The position numbers were made by a program, and so were the translations under genes. Positions 24,071 through 51,100 of a DNA stretch of 64,000 bases are shown here, piece after piece (within the stretch, counting starts at the first letter, position 1; each line of letters starts with the position of its first letter). The notes under the pieces were generated by a model. The model saw only the letters and a program-made list of their open reading frames with translations, was not told the DNA's origin and did not search any database. This stretch comes from Euglena gracilis (lineage: Eukaryota > Euglenida > Euglenophyceae > Euglenales): assembly GCA_039621445.1 (NCBI GenBank), contig CP154957.1, forward strand, positions 33,683,979 to 33,747,978, in the 5' to 3' direction.

Positions 24071-25924
24071 ATGTTTTTTGCAGGTGTGGGGGTAAGTCAT
24101 TTTCCATGAAAATCAAGGGGTACATCCCTCAGTCTGACACAATGATATTTGAGGGTATAAAACATAAAACTCGGTGCACCAACTCCTTTGCGCATTTGTG
24201 CATGAGCTTACATTGTTTCAATATACCATTCAGTGGCGATGTGCCTCCTTCAACTTCACGATAAGAATGGGTCACCAACTTCCCTCGTTAAAAAACATTT
24301 TTCTGCATGTCTTTCAACCCTGGCTCCCAGAGCCCTTTCCCGCTGGTCAGTTGCGGGTTCTGAAACCGATGCCCTCACAGATTGATCGTGCCGAAATTCT
24401 GAAAACACGTCTAACTCTCTCCCCACATTCCGAACCTCTCAACCCTCCCAAACCGGCGCACCATGGATTTTCTGCACTGGTCCACATCCCCTGGCCCGAG
24501 AGCCCTTACAGGAAAAGGCAAAAAGAGGCTTTTTCAGAAATCTTTTTTCAGGGGGTCTCCACCGGTTTAAAAACGAAAAAGGGGCCTTTTTTGCACGAGG
24601 TTTTGGGAACGCTCCGAGGCTGCCAGCACCAAGGGATAAAAGTGGTCTGAAAATCCACCCCTCAGCCCCTTTTTGTGTTTTTCACGTGGCTTTCTCCATT
24701 CTCAGGCTGCAAGACATCATCTCTGTCGATCGTCAAAAACGTGCAGCAGCTGGGGAAAAAAAGGGGGTTTGGGCATCTCCCAGGGGTCACTTGAAAACCA
24801 GCCGGTGTAGAACCTGTCAAAAACACAAAAAGGGGTGGATCTCGTTTTTGGGAGCGAAGAATGGAGTTCAAATATTATTATTGTATTTTTTTTTCAGAAT
24901 TGGCGCGATTGCGCAAAGAACTTCTAAAAAGCTGAGTGCGAAGAGACCACCTATAACAATGCCCCCCCCCCCCCCCCGCAGTTGCAGAACCCACCACTTT
25001 CTCGCGTTAGCACAGCTTCAAATCATCGGGTGGTGGATTTGACATTTTGGGGTGAAGCGTTGCACTTTGGAGGCGATTTATGAAACCAAACAGGTATATC
25101 AAGACAGAACCACTCATTCATGGATGTGTGTGTGTGTGTGCTGTGTATATTCAAAGCATCCAGTTTGGAATCAATGGGAGGTGCACTGTGGTAAATTGGA
25201 CCAGTGCTGCAGCTGTTACCATGACAAATTAAAAGGCGTTGGTTAGAATATGGGCAGCTGGGCCACACACGTTGCTGAGAATGTCCTGTTGTATCCCCCG
25301 CAATAAGCAGCAATGAGGCAACATTCCAGACTATGGGGGTCACTTTCATGTGTGGACACATTTACTCAAACTAAGCTCCCCACTTATATATCCTCTGGGG
25401 TTCCTCCCCAAAGGTTAAACCCCTGGGGTTCATAGGATCTGGTTTGGAGGTTGGGCCGAAGGGGGGGGGGGTAAAGGTGGGGGGGGGTCAGAGAAATGAT
25501 AATCAAAATCCAACCCCAAAATGACCCAATTTTTTGAGAATATCATCATTGATATTTTCATTTTCACCAAAAAATAAGTAGATTGCGGATATTTTGCCAA
25601 AATTGGATTTGGATTTTTGCAAAAAAAACAAAGTCTGCGGCCGTCATCATTTTTTTCCCATACAGGGGGGGGGTCATAAGATGTCCTTTGGCTGGTCAGC
25701 CCAACAGGGGGTTAGGAATTTGATGATGGGAGATTTACAGGACGGGTAACGGACTGAACGGATGTGGGACTACCAACCCTCGACCCTGGATCTGCAATCC
25801 CACCCTCACCAATATGTCCTCGGACGTGGAGGTTCGACATCAGGCAAGGGGCGGTCATAGAGACACACAGACACGGCACAACACAGATAACTTGCGACGT
25901 GGGTGGGAGGGCGAAGTTGCGGCG
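24071..25924. other. 3' flank of the kinase gene
   Basis: No exon, tRNA or recognisable repeat beyond G/C runs was seen. A short ORF at 24174-24650 (+) has no recognised domain. Confidence 0.4.
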
Positions 25925-38906
<12,982 letters not shown>

Positions 38907-38925
38907 GGAGCTGGAGATTCAGTCG

Positions 38926-38950
38926 CTGGGGTGGAGGGCGAGGGGGAAAG
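38926..38950 (-). promoter_or_regulatory. Putative 3' splice acceptor (possibly for spliced-leader addition) before the kinase ATG
   Basis: A pyrimidine-rich run ends in CCCCAG at 38926, twenty bases before the ATG. The in-frame TGA between it and the ATG argues this is leader, not coding exon. Euglenid mRNAs commonly receive a trans-spliced leader. Trans- rather than cis-splicing here is inference. Confidence 0.4.
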
Positions 38951-40583
38951 GGGGCACCAAGCAGCAGAATGCCATGGCAACGTCCATGAACGTGTCAACA
39001 GCAAATGCGATGATGGTGCCACGGCCCTGGGGTCTGAGTTTGAGCTGTGTGGGAGGTTGGGCAGCGGAACACTGTGGAGCACAGTGGAACACAGTGGAAC
39101 ACAGTGGCCCATCAAGGCAAAAGGTTCGGCACCTCCAATTTTCTCTGTTTGTGGCCAAAGATCTCATGACCAACATTGCCCTCAGGCTGGACGACCCTCT
39201 TTGTGGGCGGTTCTTTTCCGTGACACTGGAGAACGTGATGGGTGGCAGGCGGAAAACCGCCTGCCACCCAAAAACGGCGCATCATTTGGAGGAGCATGAT
39301 TTGGTTCTATTCCAGTCAATGCCTGAAAGTAATTTTGCTTGGTCCACAGCTGGGAGACATGAGAGCAGAGGAAAGCTTTTAGACAGGCTTCATTTGACCA
39401 ACTTTGGAGGGGGTGTCGGATTGCCCTGGGGTGCCTGGGCAGGCAGACACGACCCCAGGCGCGGGGGGGGGGGGGCTCAAACCTGTTGCCTGGGCTGGTT
39501 GTGGGCAGAAATTCGCCCGAAAACAGGCCCTTTGGCGCCGAAGTGCGTGGGCTGAGTGTCCAGGCATTTTTATGTGCTCCACCCCGCCCCCTTGGGGGGT
39601 CGGATCTGTGTGCTTTGGAGTGCCTTGCCCAAGCAGGCACCCCCCTGAAGATGTGATGAATAAGCAAAATATGCACGTGGAAAATACCTACCCCCCCTGG
39701 AAACTGTCTCCGGACAAGTCGGCGGGTCACACACACATGGCCCCTTAAAGACAGGTCAGCGGGTCCAGAGGGTGGAGGACAATTTCCAGGGTGGGTGCGG
39801 GTCAGAGGGAAAAAGTCAGCATTTTTGACCTCCTGATGACAAAAAAACCCGGAAAAGCATTTTTTTTTACATGATTTGATGCTTGTAATTTGCTTTAACT
39901 ATTAAGCCTTTTTTAGAAAAAAATTCGAAAATTTTGAAAATTCTTCTTAAAAGACAGGTCAGCGGGTGCAAGGGTACAAGACAGATTCCTATGAGTACAG
40001 GTCAGCGGGTGCAAGGGTATGAGACAGAGTCTTATGAGGACAGGTCAGCGGGTACGGGGGGGTCGAGGACAGTTTCCTGGGGAGGACAATTTCGCGGTGG
40101 GGGGGGGGATGCAAATTTCTGGTGTTGGGCCATTTTTGATCATTTCCAGAATGTCCTCCTGTAAAGTCTGGCTGCTTTGTTCCTGCATGACATGTGGACA
40201 TTTGTTCCTGGACGGCCAGAATGGATGTCACACATTTCCTGAATGACTCAGCTGTGCTTTTGAGTTTGGCCCAGTCTCCACTTGATGGCCACCCCGGGGA
40301 TGATAATTAAAGAGCACCTACAACATGGTGTGGCTTTCACTTGCCGCAGCAACAAATGTCGGCTCTCCGTCTTGGAAAGGGCGCATTGGCTGGCAGCAGG
40401 AGGGAATTGCAGAGCAGGAGTGGATGGTTAAAATGTCAAGCGGGAGGGCATCACCCCAAACATTGGGGATGCACACAATGCAGCTCCTCGGCAGCGCTGC
40501 ACACAGCCGGAGCAGGCGAGGTGGCGTGGCACTGCGGCGTGGGCGGTGCCCGCCGTGGTGTCAGGGGCGGTGCCGGGCACGGG
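38940..40583. other. Spacer between Kelch stop and kinase start
   Basis: 1.6 kb on the same strand contains the GACAGGTCAGCGGGT repeats and G/C runs. No TATA-like or other promoter motif stands out, as expected where mRNA 5' ends are made by trans-splicing. Confidence 0.4.
39950..40085. repeat. GACAGGTCAGCGGGT tandem units between the two genes
   Basis: Three units of about 43 bases with GACAGGTCAGCGGGTGCAAG, and one more at 39750, occupy the spacer between the Kelch stop and the kinase start. Confidence 0.65.
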
Positions 40584-40754
40584 TCACCCCTCGTCGCTGT
40601 CGTCCGCGCTGTCCTCGTCGCTGTCGCCGGAGGAGCCGCCGCCGCCGCCGGTGTCGCGACGGCCGGGGGCCGGCCCCTCGTTGGGTCGCCCGGCGGAGGA
40701 AGAGGATGTGTCGGGGTGGGGAGCGCCGCCTTCCCGGGCGAATGTGCCACCAAA
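40584..40754 (-). CDS. Kelch gene terminal exon O: acidic tail and stop
   Basis: It encodes FGGTFAREGGAPHPDTSSSS, a Gly/Arg stretch, and ends SSGDSDEDSADDSDEG followed by TGA. Acidic C-terminal tails are typical of KLHDC4. An in-frame stop just upstream shows the frame needs splicing. Joining it to exon N is inferred from CAG/CTG pairing and phase. No polyadenylation signal was recognised. Confidence 0.72.
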   Translation of the reverse strand, partial: FGGTFAREGGAPHPDTSSSSAGRPNEGPAPGRRDTGGGGGSSGDSDEDSADDSDEG

Positions 40755-43700
40755 GCAGCCAGTGCAAGCCCAAATGGCAACTTCCTTGTTAAGGACTCAC
40801 AAATGTCATTAACGAATGAGCAGATCCGAGGGGGACGGCAAACTTCACGGGCAGGCTTCCTTTTGAGACCCCCCCCCACACACCAATCCAACAGTCTGGT
40901 TTGGACCCTGTGGGTGAGGGGAACCGCAGCATGGACCCTCCAAAAACGTAAAAAAGCCCACTGCAAATGAACACAGAAAAAAGTACAAATAATTCTGGTT
41001 GCATGTGAATTCCTTCAGATCTCCTCAGGATGTGCACTTTTCTGCTGGACAGGACTTCAAAAAATTTTTGCTCCTCCGAGGAAAACTTTCATTATAGAAA
41101 AAAACTGCTTGCATTTTTTTTGCTTTTTTTTTTCCCTGGGCGATTCTTGTTTCTGCTGGGAATTTTTTTGTGAAATTTTCTGCACTTTGGCCCCAATTTT
41201 TTTGGACACAAAATAATTATAATATTAAAAACGCGTTTTCCTTTTTTTTCTCACATACTCCTTGCCCTAACACCGGAAATATGGTGTTTTAAATCGTTTT
41301 GCGGACCAGGGTTCATGGGGAAAAAATCCTTTCTTTCCTTCTCTACCAAAAATAACACAAATTCTTGGTGGCTTGGAAAATCAGAAGGTTGAGAACTGCT
41401 TTTATGATGCTTGGCTTGTTGGCTTGGCCTCCAAAGAGGGGTACAATCACACACCACACTGTCTAGACCCCCTCTTTGCTTGATGCTGCACCAACGTTTG
41501 AGCCATCCTGAACGCGTTATTCGCCAACACCCTTTTGTGTGGAGCTCTGTGAGGTGGCATTCAGTTTGGTTGCTGCCGCAACCAAAAATGAAACCAGCTG
41601 CAAACAGGCGCGAAAAAAGATTCCTTGCTTGGAAAATGTCTGGCCGCAGCCAGTCCAGGCTGGCCCAATCGCACCTGCGCATGTTTTTGAAATGAAGCCG
41701 GCCGCGGCCTTCGACCAGACATCTTTGCAGTTTCCACGAAGTGTGAGACTTGCAATTACAGCGCGTACTTGCACGATAAATTGGCCGCCCTTACAATGAC
41801 CGTGGCTGACTGTGGCCCTGGGTTTTCAACCAAAGGATGTTCAGCAATGTGCGTGGTTGTATTGTGGCGGACCGCGGCCGGGCTTCAATACAGCCAGACC
41901 CGAAAAAGAAGACGGAAAAGAACTTCCTCAATGGCAGCCGCAGCTGGACACCACTGCAACCAAAACGGATGCAAAATCACTCTCCGTTGGGAGGGCAAAT
42001 GTCAGGGGTGCTCCCGTCAGGAGGCTGGCTGAGGGTGAGAGCCTGCAGCTGCCGCACCTTGCCCTCTGCGGCCTCCAGTCGCTCCAAGATGGGGGGCTGG
42101 CCGCCCGAGACAGAGTGCGAACTGACAAAAAACAAGAATTACCCATTTGGGCGATCTCGTCCAACTTTTGTCTTTCATTATCTTGCAAATTTCATTGGTT
42201 TCCAGGAAATGCCAATTTTGTCGGAGATTGACGGGAATACTGAGATTTGCCCATCTGATGGTGGCAGGGAAAGCAAAAAGACAGGCAAGAAGAAATGAGG
42301 AAAAAAGAACGACACATCCAAAAACTACAATCAAATGATCACCTCTTGGCCGCACATGTGACGCGACGTGACATTGATTGACATTCCTTTATGACCTGGG
42401 TTGCTCCATCTTCGATATAGCGAAACTCCTGGCCAGAAAGCATCCGACTTTCCCCTTTTTTGAACCCTGCCTTGGGTTCGATGACCAAAACCTGAACAAC
42501 AAGGCAGAACCAACCAAAAAAAGACTCCTGTCTCTCCGTACTCTGTTCATCAACATTTGTTTGCATTTGCAACTTCGCAAAATGGAGCAAATTCATTTCA
42601 TTGAGCATTTCTCTTAATAAAGCATCTTGATAGAGGCAATTATCATTCCACTCTCTCCCACGCAACGAGCAAATCGTGACGCAAAATGATGCAAACACAC
42701 TCACGCCCACCCACCCACCCACCCAATACATACCGGGTGGCCAGCGCTGGGCCGGACCTCCCCGTAGCGCCGCTTCGCCAGCACCAGCCCGTCCGCCACC
42801 ACAAACTCCTCCTCCATGTCCTCTGGTGCCACCCCGTCCTCCAGCATCGCCTGCCGCGCCTCCTCCTCCCAGAACGCCTTGGACCTCCGGTGGAACTCCA
42901 ACAGTGCTTCCCCGGGGCTGGGGGTGGGGGCTGGGCTGAGGGCTGGGGAGAGCCAGGGGGGGGGGGCATGTATTACCCAAAACGGGTACAGCGCATGCTA
43001 GGGCAAAAAAAACCAGCCTGGACCTCTGGAGCGTATGTGTTTTTGGTGGAAAAGCAATATGCCTTTTCACCTGAGCTGGCAGTTCATTCTTGAGAAAAAA
43101 GCTGTCCGAATTCCCGCAGGGAAACACTCAGAAAGTCGCAATGCTGAAATTCTTTTCTTCGCTACACCTGGCTTCAAAGGAAGAACAAGAGCTGTTTCCT
43201 TCGATGACCGATCAAATTTTGTGCACCAGTACACTTCAGCGTGGTCACAATGTGACTGTTTTGCACGGAGACTCCCCGGCAGGCATGCGAGCACATGTGG
43301 GGAACGGGGGCGACGGGCAGCCCGGGGCGGGGGTGCCGTCCGCCGCCACGTCCGCCAGGTCCTGCAGCAGCCGGTCCACCATGGCCGCCGCCACTGCCAG
43401 CTCGTACCGCTGCTCCGCCGCCCGCTCTTCCTCCGCTGCCGCGGCGCCCCGGCTCCGGGCCACGGCCGCCCTCAATGGCAGCGACAATGAAAAGCTTCAA
43501 CACACGTGGCATGTGCGTTGAAGCGTGGTACCTCCTCCCCCAAGCCCAATGAACACTAAGGTGACAATCCAGACGGTCCGAACAGGGGGCATTCATTGGG
43601 TATGGGGGAACACTTTCTGTGTGGATAAAGCATATGGTGACAATCTAGTTGGTCCGAACACCCCTTGTTCATTGGCAAAAGCATTCATTGGGCATGGGGG

Positions 43701-45095
43701 GTGGGAGGTACATGTCCCACTTCGACCGAACGTTGCCAGCAATGGCACCATCTGGCAAAGATAACAAATCTGTTAAAAAACACGTCTGCTTAGCTGCACG
43801 TAACGTGTCTGTATGCAGTTGTGAAGACCAAGCCTTTCTTAAGAACCTCTGGGGGTGAAAATTTGGAAAATTATGAGAATCTAAAAAGACCCTGGGGGGC
43901 GACTGAGAAAGAAATCCTCCAGCATGCACGCCGATGTGAAATGAGGGTACTCTTTTTTAACCTTTTTGCTAAATTTGTCCCCAAAGACGTCAAAAATGGG
44001 CATTTGGGCAAGCTTTTGGGGTCAAAAAAAATTCAGCGGCTGGGGCTTGTGGGTGTGTGCGTACAGGCCTTCAATTCGAAGGGCATGAAGCACAAAGCCA
44101 GAACTCAGTGCGGCCGTGTGCGACTTCTCATGTACTGTGGCCTCTGAATCCGCCCTCTCCTTCTCCCTGGCCCTCACCTTCCCTGATGTTTCCTTCCCCT
44201 TTGCCTCCTTCCCTTTTCCCTTACCCTCCTGGAGGTCCGCGGGGTCGGAGAGGGAGGGTGAGGGTGCACTGCGGTCGCCTTGCGGTGCGGGGGAGGGGCC
44301 GCTGCCGGCCTCACTGTCACTGACTGCAGGGATGGGCGGGGGGGGGGGCGAAATGAAGCCAATAGCCTTGCGTGACACACGGAGGTGGGAAAAGAATGAT
44401 TTTGGTCACTGTGCTTGGGAAACACTCAAACTGCCAAGGCGAACGCAATTGCAAACCTCCGAATCGGGGGGGGGGGCAGAATGACAATGGAATCCCAGGG
44501 GGGACCTCTTTCGAAACAGCCGGGGAGCAGGTCCGGGGTGGAGGCCAACCTTCCACTTCCCTGGCAGGAAGGGGGACAACCCCGTTCGTCCTGAGGCCGG
44601 CCGATCCCTGAGCGCCGCTCTCGGCGCCGTCCTCCTCCTCCTCCTCCTCCCCCTCCCAGTCCCCTTTCGTCTCGTCGAAGATCAACTTCCAGCCGTCCAG
44701 CTTGTTGAGGTGCAGCACCCGGACCCAGGGCCGGAGGGGACGGCAGGCGACCACCACCAGAGAGAGACAGCACGGCTGCAACGCAGTCCGGTGTGTCCAT
44801 CCCGCAGGGCAAAGTTCAGGGCGGACCAGTGGCAATTGCACCGCTGAGAGTCCGAACAGCACCAACAGCTAAAGGACTTACCGCCCTTGTCAAAAGGTGT
44901 TGGCAGGACGGCCCCCTTTCTTTGGGCCGGGTCTGGGGTTCTAGGTGGCGGGTGGTGAATGAACTGAGCAAAAATCCCAAAAACCAACTGGGCCGCAATT
45001 TTCCAGTCAAACGCCTGCAGAATTCCAAAACTTCAGAGAAACATATAAAATTGTACAACTATTGTTATCATCATCATCCCCATCATCACCACCAC

Positions 45096-45157
<62 letters not shown>

Positions 45158-48100
45158 CCGTCATCATACATTTATTACCATTATTATGAACACTGTATCT
45201 TTTTTTAGGGAGCTGGTTCTACCAGGCGGCATACAAACACCCTTCAGTCACAGTATGGGACCTGGATTTTTTTCTTGGGCAAGCATACACGTGGTGGGGG
45301 GAGAGTAGCAGGGTAGGGCGTCACCTCGGCCCGACCGGAAGCGCAAATAGGTGAAGCAAAAAAAACATACAATCAAGCAAGCAAGAACAAGAACAACAAG
45401 AAGCACATAATAATAAAATACAGTACGAACAGGTGGTTAGTGGCTGGTCCGAGTAAATGCAAAGCCATCCCCATGGCCAAATGATGGGGGGTATCATCAT
45501 CGCCAGTCGCCAAAGGCCTGGGAGGGTGAACCAGGTGTCGGGGGGGGGGGAGGGGGTCCTGGGAGGGTGGGGGTTTGTCTGTTTGTTGGGCTGCACGCGA
45601 ACCCTAGACCAGGGTTCGATATAAGGACAGGTGGGGGGGTGGTCCGGACCCCCCTGCGGGCCAGGAGGGGGGGGGTGGGGGGACACCCCCCCCACCTACA
45701 CAGGTGCGCGGTCAGGGTGGCCGAAAATTTTTGACCCCCCAAAACGACCAAAAGTGCCATTTTGGGCACCTTTTGGGCAAAAATGTGCCAAAAATGCAAA
45801 AAATTTTCGGCCCTGGCAGGTGGGGGGGTCCGGACCCCCCCCCCCCTGCGGGCCAGGAGGGGGGGACACCCCCCCCACCTAAACCATGTACGCCCTCCTT
45901 ATATCAAACCCTGCCCTAGACCATTTACTTGCACCCGTCCTGGAAAAAAAATAACATATAATCATGACCACATATAACAATCTTTGCTCTAGCAAAGATA
46001 ACATGGTTTACTTGTTACTGTTGGTAATATTGTTATTGTTGTTGTTGATGCCATTACCTCAGCATCCCCTCTGGCATGACAGATGCCCTGCGCCTTGCTT
46101 CCGGCCCGCTCTCTGGCTCCCTCCGGCCCTGCCCACAAGTCGTTGTGTGTCACCTCCCGGCCAGGCCCCTCCGTGGCGCAGGGCAGCCCACCGACCCCCT
46201 CCCCTCCCCCCCACCCCTTGGCCTCGGCACGGAGGGGCCCGGGCCTGGCTGCCCTCCTCACGAATGCCGCCGTACAGGTACAGCCGGTTGTCCGCCACCG
46301 CGAGCAGCGCGTTGATGCGCCCTGCCGGCTGCCCCGCCGCCCGCCCCTCCCCGCCCATGGTGGCCCCCGCCTCCCCCGCCTCGGCCTCGGCCTCCTCCGC
46401 GGCGCTGTGCCGCGCCTTCGCCTTGAAGTGCACTGCGGGGAGGCCCCTGGCCGGGCCCCCACAGCCCCACTGTGCCCGGGCGGCACACCGGCCGGTCGGA
46501 CCACCGGGCACACGTCCTTCGGTGGCGGGTGTACGCCGGCCGCGCGGGGTTTCTGAGCACTGTAATGAGAACCAACTGGGGGGGAGGGTTACGGAAGGAG
46601 GAGGCTCCGTAGGAGGAGGCTCTCGAGTAGCCTCGAGTGCGCTCGATGTCGCTCGAGTCTACTCGCTGAGCCTCCTCGAGCGTCGCTCGGCGTCGCTCAA
46701 GGCTACTCAACGGCCTCCTCGAGTGTCGCTCGGCGTCGCTCAAGGCTACTCGAGAGCCTCCTCGAGTGTTGCTCGACGTCGCTCGAGGCTACTTTTTTGA
46801 GCCCCCCCCTGAGGGGGGGGGCTCAAAAAAAACTCGAAAATAACAAAATACCTTGTGTTCCCAAGTCGTCTGGGGAGGTAAATCCTTTGTGTTTCCAAAT
46901 CGTTTTGGGGCAGATCCCTTTTGTTGCTCAACTGCCCGAGGGCCCCAAAATAACAAAATCCCTTGTGTTCCCAAGTCGTTCTGGGCAAGCACCAGGCACC
47001 TCTGGTCAGCCATGCCCTTGGGCCCAGCATCGCCTTTGAAGCCCTTAGAGGTGCAGATCCTGTACCTGCATCCACTCAGATACCTGCATCCGGAACAACC
47101 AAAACAGCATCCGCAACCACTTCATCTGCCTTTGTCCACTTTTTACCCACTTGTACAACTTTGGCCACTCTTGGCCACTTTTGGCCACTTTGCCCAAATT
47201 CACTCACCTTTGGCCGCAAGCTCCCCTGATTTATTTGGCCAATCCAGCATCTGCATCCATCGCACTAACCCGTATCTGCAGAAATTGCATCTTGTCCAGC
47301 ATCTTCATCTTGACTAGCATCTGCATCTTGTCCAGTGTCCGCATCTTGCTAAATATCAACATCTTGTCCAGTATTTGCATCTTGTGTGGTATCTGCACCT
47401 TGTCTAATATCAGCATCTTGTCCACTACCTGCATCCATTGCATCTTATCAGTATCTACAACCACTACATCTTGTCCAGTGTGTGCACCTGCATCCACTGC
47501 ATCTTGTCCAATATCTTCCTCTTGTCTAACATCTGCATCTTGTCCGGCATCTACATCTTGTCCGGCATCTACCTCTTGTCCAGTATCTGCGTCCATTGCA
47601 TCTTGACCGGCATCTGCATCTTGTCTAGTACCTGCAGCGACTGCAACTTGTCCAATATCTTCCTCTTGTCTAGCATCTGCATCTTGTCCGGCATCTGCAA
47701 CCAGTACATCTTGTCTAGCATCTGCAACCACTGCATCTTGTCCAGCATCTGCAACCAGTACATCTTGCCCAGCATCTACAACCACTGCATCTTGTCCAGT
47801 ATCTGCATCTTGTTTAGCATCTACAACCAGTACACCTTGCACCTTGTCCAATATCTGCATCTTGCCTGATGTCCCAAAATAACAAAATCCCTTGTGTTCC
47901 CAAGTCGTTTTGGGGGGCAAATCCCGTTTTTTGCTCAATTGCTCGAGGGCCCCAAAATAACAAAACCCCTTGTGTTCCCAAATCGTTCTGGTGAGCAAAT
48001 CCCTTGTGTTTTGTTTTGGGGGGCAGATCCCTTGTGTTGCTCAACTGCTGGAGGGCCCCAAAATAACAAAATCCCTTGTGTTCCCAAATCGTTCTGGGGG

Positions 48101-51100
48101 GCAAATCCCTTGTGCTTCCAAATCGTTTTTTTGGGGGGGGGGGCAAATCCCTTTTGTTGCTCAATTGCTCGAGGGCCCCAAAATAACAAAATACAATACA
48201 ACTCCAAAACAATGTCCAGCACAACTTGCCACACAAATGGCAACGAACATTAGAAATGGGCAGCAGGAGAAACACATCCGAGTCTCGTGATACATGCATG
48301 TGTGTATCGTGGGAGGAGGTTCGACACATAGCTCGAGGCTACTCGATGAGCCTCCTCGAGTGTCGCTCGACGTCGCTCGAGGCTACTCAAGAGCCTCCTC
48401 GAGTGACGCTCGACGACACTCGAGGCTACTTTTTTAAAACCCCCCCCCCCCCCCCCGTGAGGGGGGGGCTTAAAAACGCTCGAGGAGGCTCAATCTCGAG
48501 CGCTCAATATTGAGCCTCCTCCAACGGTTCCCCCCCTGGGGGGGCTAATGTATCGGGGCGGTCAACAGATGGGCCAACCTGATGGGCACATGTGGCAGGA
48601 AAGGGTTTGAATTGTGACTTCAAATGCAGGGGGGGGGGGAATGCGCTGGACGGCCCTCGGAAAAAAATGCGCAAAAATGCGCAAAAACACGCAAAAAAAT
48701 GTGCAAAAATGCGCTGAGTTTGTGACATTCCTAAGGGAAAAAGGACCTAGACAAATTTCCAACATTAAACCCAAAATCAAACCAAAATCACCAAAAAGAG
48801 CTGAAATGAAGGCATTTTGGCCAAAAAAATGCGAAAATGGGTTCGTTGGTTACAGAAATGGGTCAGTTGAACGTGGGCAAAATTCGGTGGGCATGTGATT
48901 TGGGTGGAAAATGTGCAAAAATGGCAAAATGTGCAAAATTGGGCAAAAAATGCGCAAAAAAGCTGCAAAAATTGAAAATGTGCAAAATTGGGCAAAAAAT
49001 GCGCAAAAAAATGCGCAAAAAAAATGGACAATGTGCAAAAATGGGGAGGAAATTACAAAAAAAATGCGCAAAAATGCGCATTTTTGAAAAATTGACAAAA
49101 ATGCACAAAAATGCGCAAAAAATGCGAAAAAATGCGTAACGCATCCCCCCTGCTCCAAATGGTATTGATTTGTTGCCAATCAAATCAGCATGGCTCACAC
49201 GCTTGCCCTGTAGACAGCGAGGCTCCATCCTGGACATCAATTTTATTTGCGCAGAGAGTTTGTGCCTGAAAACTCTCAACAAAACAAAAAAAATTCTTCA
49301 AACGAGATCATCATTGACATTTGCCAACAAAACGAAAAACCGCCCTAGGGTCATAAATCAACTGCACTCAGGGTCATAAATCCTCCGAAGGACTGGGGCC
49401 TCGCCGGAAACCAGCGGTAGGACTCCAGGTTGAGGGCGTGATGGGAGGCCGCCAATAATAGATGGGGGTCACTGAGTCTCTGGCAAATTCCTGAAGGTGT
49501 GACAAACAGACACCCAAATGCATGCATTGCCTGATCATCAATCAACCCCAAAAATTATCTGGAGGTCCTTGGTTTTGATCAAAGCAAAATGAAAACAAAA
49601 TCCGACCCGGATGTGCATACATGTTTTGCGCGAGTTGTGTGCATGTATGTGGATGTTGAAAGGTTGGTGTCAGACACTCATTTAATATGTATCACAACTT
49701 CAACATAATTTTTTTTTGGTGATACAAAATGACACAGAAAATTCTTTTTGGTGATACACAGTTGATACACAAAAATATTGATGTGATACATAATTTTTTT
49801 TACAGAACCAAAAAAATGACCTGTTGATGTCATGGCCACTCCGGGTGGACCATAGCCCCGGCCAGAGGCACCCGGGGGTGTCTGAACCATGTATTCACTT
49901 AGTGACCCCGAGGGGTCACTTTTTTTGCCTGGCCCAAGCCCCCCGAGGGGTTCAAACACCCACCCATTAGTGGGGGGGGTGAGGCAACACGGACCCTCAA
50001 AAAATGCGATGCAAAAAAAGCAAAAAAAAACACGCAAATAAACAAAAATAAACACAACAAAAACACAAGTTATATGTCAAATCCTTCAGGGGGGATGTAC
50101 GCTTTGTGCTGGAGAGGACTTAAACAATTTCTGGCTCCACCGGGGAAATTTTCTTCATTTTGCATAAAAATAAGCATTTTTTTGACAAAAAAATACAGAA
50201 ATGGCAAAAATTGACAAAAATTTTGGTCTCTGGGGGAAGCTGAGGTCAACACGAGGATTTTTTTCGGGCTCAAACTTTTTTCAATCAGAAACCCAAAAAT
50301 CACTGGGGAAAAAGACACAAGAAAAAACACAAATTTTGCCAAAAAATTAAAAAAAAAACTGAATTTGTGTTTGCCCCCCCCGGCACCCACCCACCCAAAA
50401 CCCACCCAAAATCGGGTGAAAACCGTTGAATTCTTTTCTCGCTCCCCTTTTGGCCGCCAAAATCTGAAAACAGAACATTAAAAAATTTTCAAATACCTAA
50501 AAAAAACCTTACCATCCCTTGTCCAATGACCGTGTCCTCTGTCCTCCAGAGGGGATGGTCGTTGGACCCAGGGTTGTGGCCCCCCAAAAATAGGTGTCCT
50601 CCAACCGGGGGGGGGGGGGGCGTTAGACAAGGGGTCCAAAAAAAATCAGAGGGCACCCAGGAACCCCTTCCCCAAAAACAGGTCAATTTTTTCCTTCCGG
50701 CGCTTCGCGCCAATTTTTGGGCATCTTTGACAGAAATTTTCCCCAAAGAGTGCCAAGAATGGCATTTTGGCCGATTTTCTTGGCCCATTTTAGGCACAAA
50801 AATTTTCGGGCTGTCGCTTTGTGTCAAGCCAAAAAATTGGCCAAACCTCTGAAAAGGTGTGGGTCGTTGGACATAGGGGGCGGGTAATAAACGTTCAAAA
50901 AATGCCTTAAAATTCAAAAATTTTCGCCTTTAAAATAACAATGCCTGCCCACCCCCCCCTCCCCCCCAGGCCACCAAAATAAAAAAAACACCGACCCCAG
51001 CTCACAACGGAGCCGGGGTTTTCAAATTTTCGAACAATTTTGGGGATGCACAAATTATACACAAATTTTTCGATGTGATACACATGATGCACAAAATTGA

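Noticed and set aside
47231-47998. 255-codon minus frame rich in DAGQDA/QDADAGQ repeats
   Set aside because: It is the translation of the 18-bp CATCTGCATCTTGTCCAG minisatellite within an intron.
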